Positions 1 through 6,962 of a stretch of 14,359 bases of DNA are shown here, one piece after another (position 1 is the first letter of the stretch; every line of letters begins with the position of its first letter). The DNA comes from Proteobacteria bacterium UBA1278 (GTDB lineage: Bacteria; Pseudomonadota; Gammaproteobacteria; Comchoanobacterales; Comchoanobacteraceae). A model generated the notes under the pieces. That model was not told where the DNA came from. It saw only the letters and a program-made list of their open reading frames with translations, and ran no database searches. The stretch spans positions 1-14,359 of the forward strand of contig DBUY01000020.1 of assembly GCA_002308435.1 (NCBI GenBank), in the 5' to 3' direction. Made by a program: the position numbers and the translations under genes.

Positions 1-1
1 C

Positions 2-124
2 AGTCCTCAGGATTGCTCAGAGGATATGCTGCGCGTACGCAAGATGCTGACAACAGAGACTCGTCGTGACGTGCCTGTCGAGGCGGCTGATGATGCAAGT
101 GTTACGACAGGGCCATCGCTCTAG
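2..124 (+). CDS. Possible 3' end of a plus-strand gene (partial)
   Basis: Reading frame 2 is open from the left edge to a TAG at 122-124, giving about 40 residues. The tail is hydrophilic, with charged stretches such as RRDVPVEAADDAS, and would suit the C-terminus of a protein that begins outside the window. An open frame this short can arise by chance. No family is recognised, and no terminator-like hairpin with a T-run follows it. Confidence 0.3.
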   Translation, partial: SPQDCSEDMLRVRKMLTTETRRDVPVEAADDASVTTGPSL

Positions 125-522
125 CAACAAGTGCTAACAAAAATACATCTGCATAGCAGGTTCAATGATCTGTATCCATCATGAGTACTCCTATGAATGA
201 GATGGATGATGGCGCGCTGGCTAGATTAATGTACCACTAGGTATACCATGTAAATCGGAAATGATTGAGTGTGTCGATTGCAAAGAAAGACAATAGGTCA
301 TCATAAGGCGTCAGCAATACAAGGTTTGGCAGGGTTCTCCTGAAAATCAAAAACAGCACCCAAAATTGCGGGTTTCATTTCATGATCGTGATGCTGCTGC
401 AATTGTAGTGTGCTATTCATTGGCCAATTGAAGCGAGTAGGCCTGCCACCACTGGTTCAGATCTAGATGCCATCGGTTAAGCCGATCAGCTTGGACGCCT
501 AGGATTCTGTCTGCTGTCATCA
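125..522. other. Intergenic stretch, no supported gene
   Basis: No convincing coding region is visible. A 19-codon ATG-to-TAG frame occupies 181-240 on the plus strand but lacks a ribosome binding site. A small inverted repeat (ATCGG, 5-nt loop, CCGAT) lies at 472-486, about 40 bp beyond the stop of the next minus-strand gene. It lacks a T-run, so it is at most a weak 3' structure. Confidence 0.4.
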
Positions 523-1587
523 TCAAGAGTCAGTATCACAAAATGGGCTAACCATATTATACCTGCGTCGTTTTGACTTGGCATGCTCGGAGGGGGCTTC
601 ATCCTCTGTGGGGTCTACGATAGGATTCTGTTGTTCATGCTTAGCGGGCTCGGATAATTCATTCTCGATTGCAGGCTCAGAAACGTGATTAGGACTTTGC
701 GTGCGCGGTCTGAATAAATGCAATAAGAGGTGAGCGTCGTCACCAATATTACGAGGTGGGTTATGAGCGTCGTCACCAATATTACGAGGTGGGTTATGTT
801 TCATCTTCCATGTCATCACGAGTGTAACACCAGGTAGATCATCAAATAGGTTCCACTGTTCTTTTGTCCCGCACTTCACCTGAACAACGTCATTTTCACT
901 CTGAATATTGCGTTGTTCAATGATTGCTCGAAGCCGCTGACAGTGACCAGCTGATAATTCGGTAACGTCAAAGTAGCGGATGCTTTTGTTCTCTCCTAAC
1001 GCGGCATACGTAGCATCGTCAGGGCTTGGCCTATGATCATTTAAGATAATGCTACAATCTGGACTGAGGTTGATTGATTCGATATTCGCGAGTTTAAAAT
1101 CGTTATCGATAACAACGCCAATGGAGCGTTTATGAAAGCGTTTTGTAAAGTCGAATATGCTGGTTTCTTTATGATTAGACTGCTTGATCAGGTCTTTTCT
1201 CAGTAGCACACGAGATCTCTCCGGTAACTCATCTAGCCAGATACAGTGGGGTTTTATTTTCTGATAGCTTAACTTCCGCGGCCTTTGAAGGCTAGGACCA
1301 ATATCCAATATGGCCGTAGCGGGTAGATCACCCATAACGGTAAAAGCAAGCGAAGATGAGGCATCTTCATGTACTTCAACAACCGTATCAGGTACTAAGC
1401 AATTCAGAAGATAGAGAGCATGTCTCGATAACAATGGTGCCTTAGTGGCATTGCTTGAGTTCACGTGTCCGCTGTCAATTGTGATTTGCACAGGCTGTGT
1501 CCCCACCTTTCGATAAGTGATCTCAAGCTGGTTGAGTGCCTCTATGAGTTGGTCTGGGGATGTCGGTGAAGTAAAACGAAGTGGCAT
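523..1587 (-). CDS. Unrecognised 354-residue protein with internal 11-residue tandem repeat
   Basis: No family is recognised. The protein looks soluble, with no signal peptide or membrane helix. Residues 1-260 look like a folded alpha/beta region. Residues 264-285 are two identical copies of HNPPRNIGDDA. The rest, from about 296, is disordered and rich in Ser, Glu, Pro and Asn, with repeated SEPA motifs (303-306, 312-315) and a basic cluster AKSKRRR at 336-342. That cluster resembles a monopartite nuclear localisation signal, but such clusters are common by chance. The ATG start lacks a clear Shine-Dalgarno, but a strong promoter lies about 35-65 bp upstream (TTTACA, 17 bp, TATAAT at 1623-1651), so the gene is probably transcribed. 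It stands in a block of other unrecognised minus-strand genes, which hints at accessory or host-interaction function without showing it. Confidence 0.75.
   Translation of the reverse strand: MPLRFTSPTSPDQLIEALNQLEITYRKVGTQPVQITIDSGHVNSSNATKAPLLSRHALYLLNCLVPDTVVEVHEDASSSLAFTVMGDLPATAILDIGPSLQRPRKLSYQKIKPHCIWLDELPERSRVLLRKDLIKQSNHKETSIFDFTKRFHKRSIGVVIDNDFKLANIESINLSPDCSIILNDHRPSPDDATYAALGENKSIRYFDVTELSAGHCQRLRAIIEQRNIQSENDVVQVKCGTKEQWNLFDDLPGVTLVMTWKMKHNPPRNIGDDAHNPPRNIGDDAHLLLHLFRPRTQSPNHVSEPAIENELSEPAKHEQQNPIVDPTEDEAPSEHAKSKRRRYNMVSPFCDTDS
731..796. repeat. Exact 33-bp tandem duplication inside the 354-residue gene
   Basis: Two identical 33-bp units lie at 731-763 and 764-796, and the match runs 2 bp further. 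The unit is a multiple of three, so the frame is kept and 11 residues (HNPPRNIGDDA) are duplicated. Perfect identity implies a recent duplication. Confidence 0.95.
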
Positions 1588-1908
1588 AAGAAGGATCGGT
1601 TATATTAATAATTATAGTGCTGATTATACAGCATAAAGAAATGACTGTAAAGGGTGATAACCGAACATCCAAATCACGAGATAGGCGACCCATAAGAGAT
1701 TGTCTGGGTTGACAAGGTAACCCGCTCGCCAAGAGGTCAAGTGTTCATTTCGCGAAGAGGTCAAGCGTTCAGTGCCACAAAGGAGGCGGGGCTCGCGTAG
1801 GCGATGGCCGCGATAGAAGACACAACATGCGCCGCGTACACAGATAAGTAGGTGAGCTGCATAAGCGTTCGCTAGTCATGAATTGTGCAAATCCGAAGTT
1901 GCTTACTG
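1588..1908. other. Intergenic region with imperfect 24-bp direct repeat
   Basis: This gap separates the 298- and 354-residue genes. It holds the promoter at 1623-1651. It also holds two copies of a 17-bp element, AAGAGGTCAAGYGTTCA, at 1731-1747 and 1755-1771 (one T/C difference, 24-bp period). No gene or RNA is recognised in it. Confidence 0.5.
1623..1651 (-). promoter_or_regulatory. Sigma70-type promoter of the 354-residue gene
   Basis: On the minus strand, TTTACA (1651-1646) is followed by a 17-bp spacer and TATAAT (1628-1623), which is 5/6 and 6/6 agreement with the consensus. The 5' untranslated region would be about 30 nt. The -10 box is flanked by GCTG and CAGC, forming a small inverted repeat around it. 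Confidence 0.7.
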
Positions 1909-2805
1909 TTACCAAGCATTGAGTTCGTTTGCTGAGCCGCCCAGTAAATGCACGATATCACCATCTTTGACACTCTTGCGACGGTCAATGGGTTTGGCGC
2001 ATCGAAAGGCGCCAGCCATGTAAGCACTGCTTGCTGGTTGGAAGCACGGAGCAAACACAAAGTTCCAATAGAGATCGCGCTCAAGGTTGGCATACAGCTT
2101 ACGACCCGTATTCGGGAGCAACAGTCCGATGGTGTTACTGGCCACCAAGCCAAGCCAGCCAATTGGCTTTGATAGCATGGCAATGCCTATCTTAGCGCCC
2201 ATACGGCAATAATCCAGTGACGACATTGGGTCCAATAGCGCAGTGACAAGGGCACATGCAAAGCAGTAGCTCATGGCTAAGCTATCGACCAACATCATGC
2301 CTGCAACCGCAAAGGGGTGCAGCAGCGTGCTGGCAAATAGTAGCGCAAAGTGTTTCATGCGCAGGATAGCGGGCTGATCGTGAATATACTCATAGCCAGT
2401 GAAGTTGTCGCGTAATCGGTATGTGGTAGTGCACCTTCTTAATAACTGCGGATATGGCTCGGGTGGCAATGTGACTGAAAACAATTCCTTTGAATTTTCA
2501 TCACCGGCTTGCGCAGCGTCACGAAGTTTCTCGTACTCAGATTTTCTTATTTCATAGGATTTATCGGTGATTTGTGATGTGGTATCGTGCCGCTCGCGCG
2601 CATCGAATTGTGCAGAACCACTTGATTGGGAGGCGCTGCGATTATGCCGATAGCGTCGGTTTTGAGGTGCTTTGTTAACAGATGTCGACGGCTCATGATA
2701 ATACTCAGTTTTTTGATAGGATACGGGCGTAAATGTCTGCCATAGGCGATACTGATGTGGCTCAATCCAGGCGGCTTTTTTTTGTAGATATTGGTAAAGA
2801 CTCAT
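1909..2805 (-). CDS. Unrecognised membrane-associated protein, paralogue of the gene at 2958-3707
   Basis: This 298-residue protein has a long polar N-terminus (1-130, Tyr-, Gln- and Arg-rich), then a core shared with its neighbour. The core has a TGYEY motif (136-140), a hydrophobic stretch at about 151-192, a second at about 204-231, then GRKLYANLERDLYW (234-247) and FQP (255-257). The hydrophobic stretches could form one or two membrane hairpins, so the protein is probably membrane-inserted. The last 40 residues are polar. The function is unknown. The ATG lacks a strong Shine-Dalgarno (only GGGAAACC nearby). It lies 152 bp downstream of its paralogue, so tandem duplication followed by divergence of both tails is the likely origin. 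The shared core suggests a lipid- or membrane-related role, but nothing catalytic is visible. Confidence 0.8.
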   Translation of the reverse strand: MSLYQYLQKKAAWIEPHQYRLWQTFTPVSYQKTEYYHEPSTSVNKAPQNRRYRHNRSASQSSGSAQFDARERHDTTSQITDKSYEIRKSEYEKLRDAAQAGDENSKELFSVTLPPEPYPQLLRRCTTTYRLRDNFTGYEYIHDQPAILRMKHFALLFASTLLHPFAVAGMMLVDSLAMSYCFACALVTALLDPMSSLDYCRMGAKIGIAMLSKPIGWLGLVASNTIGLLLPNTGRKLYANLERDLYWNFVFAPCFQPASSAYMAGAFRCAKPIDRRKSVKDGDIVHLLGGSANELNAW

Positions 2806-2957
2806 TAAAGGTTTCCCGGTATGGTTGTCATCTGGGCAGGAAAATAGGGGTTTTCAGCCAGGCTATTAACGTATCCCTCAGTCATGTAAAGACGTCATAA
2901 CCATGCCAAAGCGCGTTGCAAGCCAGCAGGCTATGATGAATAAAATAATAAGTTCCA

Positions 2958-3707
2958 TTAACATACCACCATAGAAGAGTTTCTTTCAACCTCGCATGAT
3001 TCAGGCGGGCAAAAGCGGTACTGAGCAGATGGTGTCAGATCACGTTTGTCGTCAAAATCGTATGATGATATCGGAGAATCACAACAGCATGAGTAATAGG
3101 AGAAGTCGTCATCTTCCTCGATTGTCAGGGAAGACTGCGCTGACGAACCACCAAATGAATACGGCTCCATAATGCGGATACCATTGTGGGAAATTTCGTT
3201 GCAATATGGCTGAAATGACGGTATCAATTTCCCCGACCAGTAGAGCTGGCGCTCGAGCGATGCATAGAGCTTGCGCCCGATTTGCGGTGCAACCAAGCCG
3301 ATCAGATGGCTTGCTAGGATGCCTACCAGGGCAAATGGTTTCAAAAAGCTGGAGAAGAAGAGCGTGATTGCGCTTTTTAGCTGATGATAACCCATCGCCG
3401 CACAGCCGTCGGCAAACCAGACCAGGGCAGAGAGGCTATAACAACTGGATGACCACAAATCAGATAAGATGAGAAGCGGCATGGCTAGCGTATGAAATAC
3501 CATACTTGGGATCAGCATAAACAGGTGCTTGCTCCAGACGAGACCATTAGACTGATAGGGATAAACATAGCCTGTCGCTGGATCTTTCAGGTCAGGTCTA
3601 TCATGATCCCATGACATATATTCTGGCTGCATTGCCGACAAAGAGAATTCATTTCTTGGGATTGGCTTGGTTGCCTTATGCAAAAAATCAAATGGATACA
3701 TACGCAT
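2958..3707 (-). CDS. Unrecognised membrane-associated protein, paralogue of the gene at 1909-2805
   Basis: This 249-residue protein shares its core with the 298-residue neighbour: TGYVY (45-49), hydrophobic stretches at about 60-82 and 112-140, GRKLYASLERQLYW (144-157) and FQP (165-167). In the last 46 residues of the core about 25 positions are identical. The N-terminus is much shorter than in the paralogue. The C-terminus differs: an acidic patch EEDDD (197-201), a CCC triplet (207-209) and a total of six Cys after position 206. The start is well supported by GGAG seven bases upstream. Upstream is an AT-rich stretch with a possible promoter (TTGCGT, 17 bp, TAATAT), matching the consensus only moderately. 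The function is unknown; a membrane location is inferred from the hydrophobic segments. Confidence 0.82.
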   Translation of the reverse strand: MRMYPFDFLHKATKPIPRNEFSLSAMQPEYMSWDHDRPDLKDPATGYVYPYQSNGLVWSKHLFMLIPSMVFHTLAMPLLILSDLWSSSCYSLSALVWFADGCAAMGYHQLKSAITLFFSSFLKPFALVGILASHLIGLVAPQIGRKLYASLERQLYWSGKLIPSFQPYCNEISHNGIRIMEPYSFGGSSAQSSLTIEEDDDFSYYSCCCDSPISSYDFDDKRDLTPSAQYRFCPPESCEVERNSSMVVC

Positions 3708-4138
3708 ATTTGTTCTCCAAGTTATTGTAATTATGCGCTTATATTAACATATTATGAAGTAAAACGCAAGGTCTTGAGGTGAACAGTCGCCTATCAAAAA
3801 TAGATCAGTCATTGCGCCGTATGCCCAACATGGCTGAATCTGAATTGCGTAGATGCATAATGGATTAGGGGGGCTTGCAACAACACAGGGGATGTCGCCA
3901 GGAATTTGCAGCAATTACCCAGTCACGTGAGGACGATTGAATGGCGTTGATACTGATCGGTTAGACGGAGGCAAAGTCGCGTGAGTCAAATAAACGTTGC
4001 ACGGCATGAGGATGACAGTGCAAGCACGATTCATCAAGCTAGTGAATTAAGCAAGAATTAAAAAAGTAACAGCGGGCAGGTCGGCCACAGGCGGTTAGCG
4101 TACACCCGGGATGGCGTATCGGTGCTTGGTCAAGCAAA
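3708..4138. other. Intergenic region between rplS and the accessory block
   Basis: No supported gene. A GTG-initiated 29-codon plus-strand frame ends at the TAG near 3867-3869, without a ribosome binding site. The right end holds two possible 3' structures for rplS: GCTTG-GT-CAAGC at 4124-4135 and the hairpin with T-run at 4060-4097. The minus-strand promoter region of the 249-residue gene lies at the left edge. Confidence 0.45.
4060..4097 (-). terminator. Possible intrinsic terminator of rplS
   Basis: On the minus strand TAACCGC (4097-4091) and GCTGTTA (4073-4067) can pair with one mismatch across a GC-rich loop. A C follows, then six T (4065-4060). The stem is imperfect, so this is a weak call, but it lies about 40 bp beyond the rplS stop, where a terminator is expected. 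Confidence 0.3.
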
Positions 4139-4690
4139 TTACTTGCTATCTGCAGAATCAGATTTCTTGGCAGCTGGCTTAGTCGGCTTTTTTTCAGCTG
4201 GCGCTTTCTTCTCCGCGGCTGGCTTTGCAGTCTCTGCTTTTGCAGGGGCTTTCTCAGCAGCAGTTGCTGTAGCGGCTGTTTGTGCTGACTTAGTCGCTTT
4301 GGTCGTTGTCTTTGGGGCTTTGTTCTTACGAATGATGCGCTCTTTAATACGCGCTTTCTTACCGCTTAGGGCACGTAGGTAGTAAAGTTTTGCACGGCGA
4401 ACTTTACCGTAGCGAACAACTTTGATGCTATCGATTTGTTGACTGTAGAGGTGGAATGTCCGCTCAACACCTTCGCCATAAGAAATTTTACGCACGGTGA
4501 AAGAAGAGTTGAATCCGCGCTTGCGGCACGCAATCACTACGCCTTCAAAGTTCTGAATACGCTCGCGATTTCCTTCTTTAACCTTGACCGCTACAACCAC
4601 GGTATCACCAGGGCGAAATGCAGGGATTTTATCCTGTTGCGCCATTTGCGCTTGTTCAAATTCAGCGATAATTGCGTGCGTATTGATCAT
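4139..4690 (-). CDS. rplS: 50S ribosomal protein L19 with long basic C-terminal tail
   Basis: L19 sits at the 30S-50S interface of the large subunit. Residues 1-119 align with the whole of E. coli L19: FRPGDTVVVAVKVKEG (25-40), the FEGVVIA strand (48-54), FTVRKIS (64-70), GEGVERTF (72-79), KLYYLRALSG (101-110) and ARIKERI (113-119). The family is usually about 115 residues; this protein has 183. The extra residues 121-183 consist almost only of Ala, Lys, Thr, Pro, Glu and Ser, strongly basic, resembling histone H1-type tails. The start matches the family N-terminus. The Shine-Dalgarno is weak. The gene has its own near-consensus promoter because the usual partner trmD is separated from it by a 641-residue gene. 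The tail is probably disordered and may bind RNA or DNA; that is inference. Confidence 0.97.
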   Translation of the reverse strand: MINTHAIIAEFEQAQMAQQDKIPAFRPGDTVVVAVKVKEGNRERIQNFEGVVIACRKRGFNSSFTVRKISYGEGVERTFHLYSQQIDSIKVVRYGKVRRAKLYYLRALSGKKARIKERIIRKNKAPKTTTKATKSAQTAATATAAEKAPAKAETAKPAAEKKAPAEKKPTKPAAKKSDSADSK

Positions 4691-4721
4691 AGGTCAGTCT
4701 CAGTGGTCAAATTGTTACGCT

Positions 4722-4750
4722 ATTTTACGTTTTTTAGCCACTAAAGTCAA
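4722..4750 (-). promoter_or_regulatory. Sigma70-type promoter of rplS
   Basis: On the minus strand TTGACT (4750-4745), a 17-bp spacer and TAAAAT (4727-4722) match the consensus at 5/6 and 5/6. The start codon follows about 32 bp later. It lies between the inserted 641-residue gene and rplS, which would let rplS be transcribed independently of trmD. Confidence 0.75.
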
Positions 4751-4844
4751 CGACAAAAGTCGACAAATATCACGCGGCTTTACCCTGATTCAGGGCAGAA
4801 GTAGCGCTCAAGATATCTGATGATGCATCGACTGTGTCTTTTTG

Positions 4845-6770
4845 TCAGCCTTTAGGGGTAAGGGGGGTGGTTGGGGTAGAAGTATTTTTTGGACGTCTGA
4901 AATTCTTTGATTGATACAGTGCATCACCCGCCTTGCCTCCAGCTGTTTCGCTAAGCGCCTCGAGCTTTTCTCCTCTGACAGTCGCACCTTTGATATTTTC
5001 GTCATCGATGCTTCTTGAAAAAAGCGGTCGCTCGCTCTTCGTCTGTTCCATGACTTTTACAGCTTCTTGGGGGGTCGCCTCAATCTGTTCATCTGGCTCG
5101 CCATCTAATACCTTATAAAGATTGTAGGATTCCAGGGTATCCGAGGCATGCTGTTCTCTTTGTTCTATTGCATCCTCTCTTACTTTCTCTTTTTCAGATA
5201 TCTTTTCATTGATCTCATCCGCATTCATTTTTTTTCCAAATATACCGCCAACCTTTACCGTTTTATTTTCAGCTGTGATACTTTTTTGTGACGATTTCAG
5301 CTCTCCAATTTCCGCATCAAGTTTGCGTACTAATTGGTCACTTTTTTGATATTCATTGTACTTCTCATTGATGTCTGTTTTGAGCACTGCTTTGTCCTTT
5401 TCAACCTGCGCAGCATATCTGAGATTTTTACTGGGATCATCATCAGATAGTTCAATTGCCTTGTACCTTGTAACATTTTTTGGCTGACCCTGTGATGCTT
5501 GAGGTTGACTTGGGCCCGTGGCAGCAGTCTGCTCAAGATTCGGCTTTGTATCTTCTACAACAAAATCACTAGCGCTATGTTTAATCGCTTCTGCCTCACT
5601 TGCTTCTGCCTCACTTATATTCTTACTGTTTATTGATGGCGCATTTTTCTGATCATTTGATGGTTGTCTTTGCTGCAAATAGTTTTCAGCATCACCTTCG
5701 GGTACGTATCCTGACTCAACCTCTTTATCGTAGGAGCCTCCATTGAGGTATTTTTCTGTACGTTCCGGGTCAAGGCCGCCCTTTTTGACAATTTTATTTC
5801 CCCATTCTTTACCCAGTGCGCTGAAACCTGCAGCCCTAATTCCTAACGTCCCTGTTCGAAGGGTATTCTGTTGTTCATATTGACTTTTTGTATTATTGGC
5901 GGCATCCGTAACAATTTTATCGAGTTTCATGGGCCCAGTATTGGGTAGCCCCGGCGTTTCGATGGTAATTTGATCAAGTGGGACTCCGCGAGCGACAGCC
6001 TCTTCGGTCAGTTGCCTGATCTGATCACGGGCCAATTTTTCATCAGTCGTATCCAGGGTGAATTTCAGCGGCTTGCCCATATGGCCTGCAGCAATCAGGC
6101 CTTGAAAAGCCGATTTTGCCTGCTTTCTAGAATTAAAGATCTTTCCCCCAAATGGACTCCTGGTAATGCCTGTTGGTCTGACTGTAACTGCACGGGTCTC
6201 GGGGTCAATTGTAAAATTTTTGCCGAAGGTGTTGGATCTTTGACCCATACCAGCGTTTCTTAAGCCTTTGACTCGACCTGCTTCGCCGCGCCAGTATGAT
6301 TCACCTCGTGTTCCCCGCCACTCTGCCTCGCCTCCTCGGAAAAGGCCTTGTTTGTTGTAAAAACCTTGCTCTTTTAAGTTGTTATAGGATTCAGCAGCAA
6401 TTGTGCTAGCCCATTCTCTTTTATTTTTATCATAACCTTCTTCATTATACTGTTTGCATTTTTCGATTACCTTATCGTCGACAAATTTATCGTAGTCTTC
6501 TTTTGAGCTCAGGTCATATTCTTGTTTCGTAACTGAATCTTGTTGCTTATATAGTTCTTCGATTTTTCCGCCCGTCGCAGGCGCAGGACCAGCTGCTTTA
6601 AGTTCCTTAGCTAAGTCTCCAGAATCTAGCATCTGTTTTTGTGCAATGCTTGACGCAGCCATATAACGCCGAAGTATCACATCCTGCTTCTTGTTGGCCT
6701 CTGCTGTAAATGTCATAGAATTTGCAGCAGTATTCCGGCTTGCACTTATCGTATTATTTGTGGCTTGCAT
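4845..6770 (-). CDS. Large hydrophilic protein inserted between trmD and rplS; R-SNARE-like segment near the C-terminus
   Basis: No known family is recognised over the full 641 residues. There is no signal peptide or membrane helix. Visible parts are: a Ser/Thr/Asn-rich start (1-25); a charged helical region (45-135); a Gly/Arg/Trp-rich patch (145-180); an apparent helix-strand-helix-strand unit (about 213-273); a disordered Gln/Ser/Ala/Glu region (365-430) with SEAEA repeated twice (386-395); a probable coiled coil (about 455-550); and a C-terminal segment 588-624. That last segment reads NI, five residues, RGEKLEAL, and resembles the centre of VAMP-type SNAREs. A short basic patch (FRRPKN, 624-629) and a Thr/Pro tail follow. 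The start is well supported by AGGAG seven bases before the ATG. The gene breaks the conserved trmD-rplS pair and has AT-rich DNA upstream. A secreted host-directed protein is plausible but unproven. Confidence 0.85.
   Translation of the reverse strand: MQATNNTISASRNTAANSMTFTAEANKKQDVILRRYMAASSIAQKQMLDSGDLAKELKAAGPAPATGGKIEELYKQQDSVTKQEYDLSSKEDYDKFVDDKVIEKCKQYNEEGYDKNKREWASTIAAESYNNLKEQGFYNKQGLFRGGEAEWRGTRGESYWRGEAGRVKGLRNAGMGQRSNTFGKNFTIDPETRAVTVRPTGITRSPFGGKIFNSRKQAKSAFQGLIAAGHMGKPLKFTLDTTDEKLARDQIRQLTEEAVARGVPLDQITIETPGLPNTGPMKLDKIVTDAANNTKSQYEQQNTLRTGTLGIRAAGFSALGKEWGNKIVKKGGLDPERTEKYLNGGSYDKEVESGYVPEGDAENYLQQRQPSNDQKNAPSINSKNISEAEASEAEAIKHSASDFVVEDTKPNLEQTAATGPSQPQASQGQPKNVTRYKAIELSDDDPSKNLRYAAQVEKDKAVLKTDINEKYNEYQKSDQLVRKLDAEIGELKSSQKSITAENKTVKVGGIFGKKMNADEINEKISEKEKVREDAIEQREQHASDTLESYNLYKVLDGEPDEQIEATPQEAVKVMEQTKSERPLFSRSIDDENIKGATVRGEKLEALSETAGGKAGDALYQSKNFRRPKNTSTPTTPLTPKG
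5587..5616. repeat. Exact 15-bp tandem duplication in the 641-residue gene
   Basis: The unit GCTTCTGCCTCACTT occurs at 5587-5601 and again at 5602-5616 with no differences. It duplicates the pentapeptide SEAEA (residues 386-390 and 391-395) in frame, within the disordered middle of the protein. Confidence 0.93.
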
Positions 6771-6850
6771 TATTCTTCTCCTATTCGATCACGCACAACA
6801 CAGCTACTGCGCCATGGTAATGTGTAAGCGCGATGTCCAGTGTTTAATAG

Positions 6851-6905
6851 CGCTTGTTATATTTATGCTATATATAGTATAATTATCTGAAAATAACCGG
6901 AAAAA
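6851..6905 (-). promoter_or_regulatory. AT-rich putative promoter region of the 641-residue gene
   Basis: About 85-135 bp upstream of the start lies an AT-rich stretch containing TATACT and TATATA -10-like hexamers and the palindrome CTATATATAG. For TATACT, a -35 at 17 bp reads TTTTCC (about 3/6), so no single pair is convincing. The composition contrasts with the neighbouring trmD coding DNA. Confidence 0.35.
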
Positions 6906-6926
6906 AAGGAGTTTTGTGTCACGATC

Positions 6927-6955
6927 CTGCACGAACCTGCTGGTTATCTGTGCAG
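6927..6955 (-). other. Hairpin just after the trmD stop
   Basis: CTGCAC (6927-6932) pairs with GTGCAG (6950-6955), and within the loop AACC (6934-6937) pairs with GGTT (6942-6945). On the minus strand a T7 tract (6907-6901) follows, but about 19 bp beyond the stem. It is therefore not a standard intrinsic terminator. It could protect the 3' end of the ffh-trmD transcript or reduce readthrough. Confidence 0.35.
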
Positions 6956-6962
6956 CATAATA

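Noticed and set aside
181..240. 19-codon plus-strand frame from ATG to TAG
   Set aside because: No ribosome binding site, no promoter and no recognisable peptide; expected by chance.
1590..1615. Possible PmrA-type box (TTAATAT repeats) upstream of the 354-residue gene
   Set aside because: The TTAATAT-like strings do not form the spaced direct repeat required and are expected in AT-rich promoter DNA.
1872..2183. 103-residue minus-strand open frame
   Set aside because: It overlaps the 298-residue gene in another frame; that gene is confirmed by its paralogue, so this is a shadow.
3780..3869. GTG-initiated 29-codon plus-strand frame ending near 3869
   Set aside because: Very short, no Shine-Dalgarno, no family; a resemblance to a nuclease-type helix was too slight to keep.
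4122..4382. Hydrophobic Ala/Phe-rich plus-strand open frame
   Set aside because: It is the antisense shadow of the Ala/Lys-rich tail of L19, not a membrane protein gene.
4783..4795. CCCTG-ATT-CAGGG inverted repeat downstream of the 641-residue gene
   Set aside because: Short stem with a 3-nt loop and no T-run on the minus strand, so not supported as a terminator.
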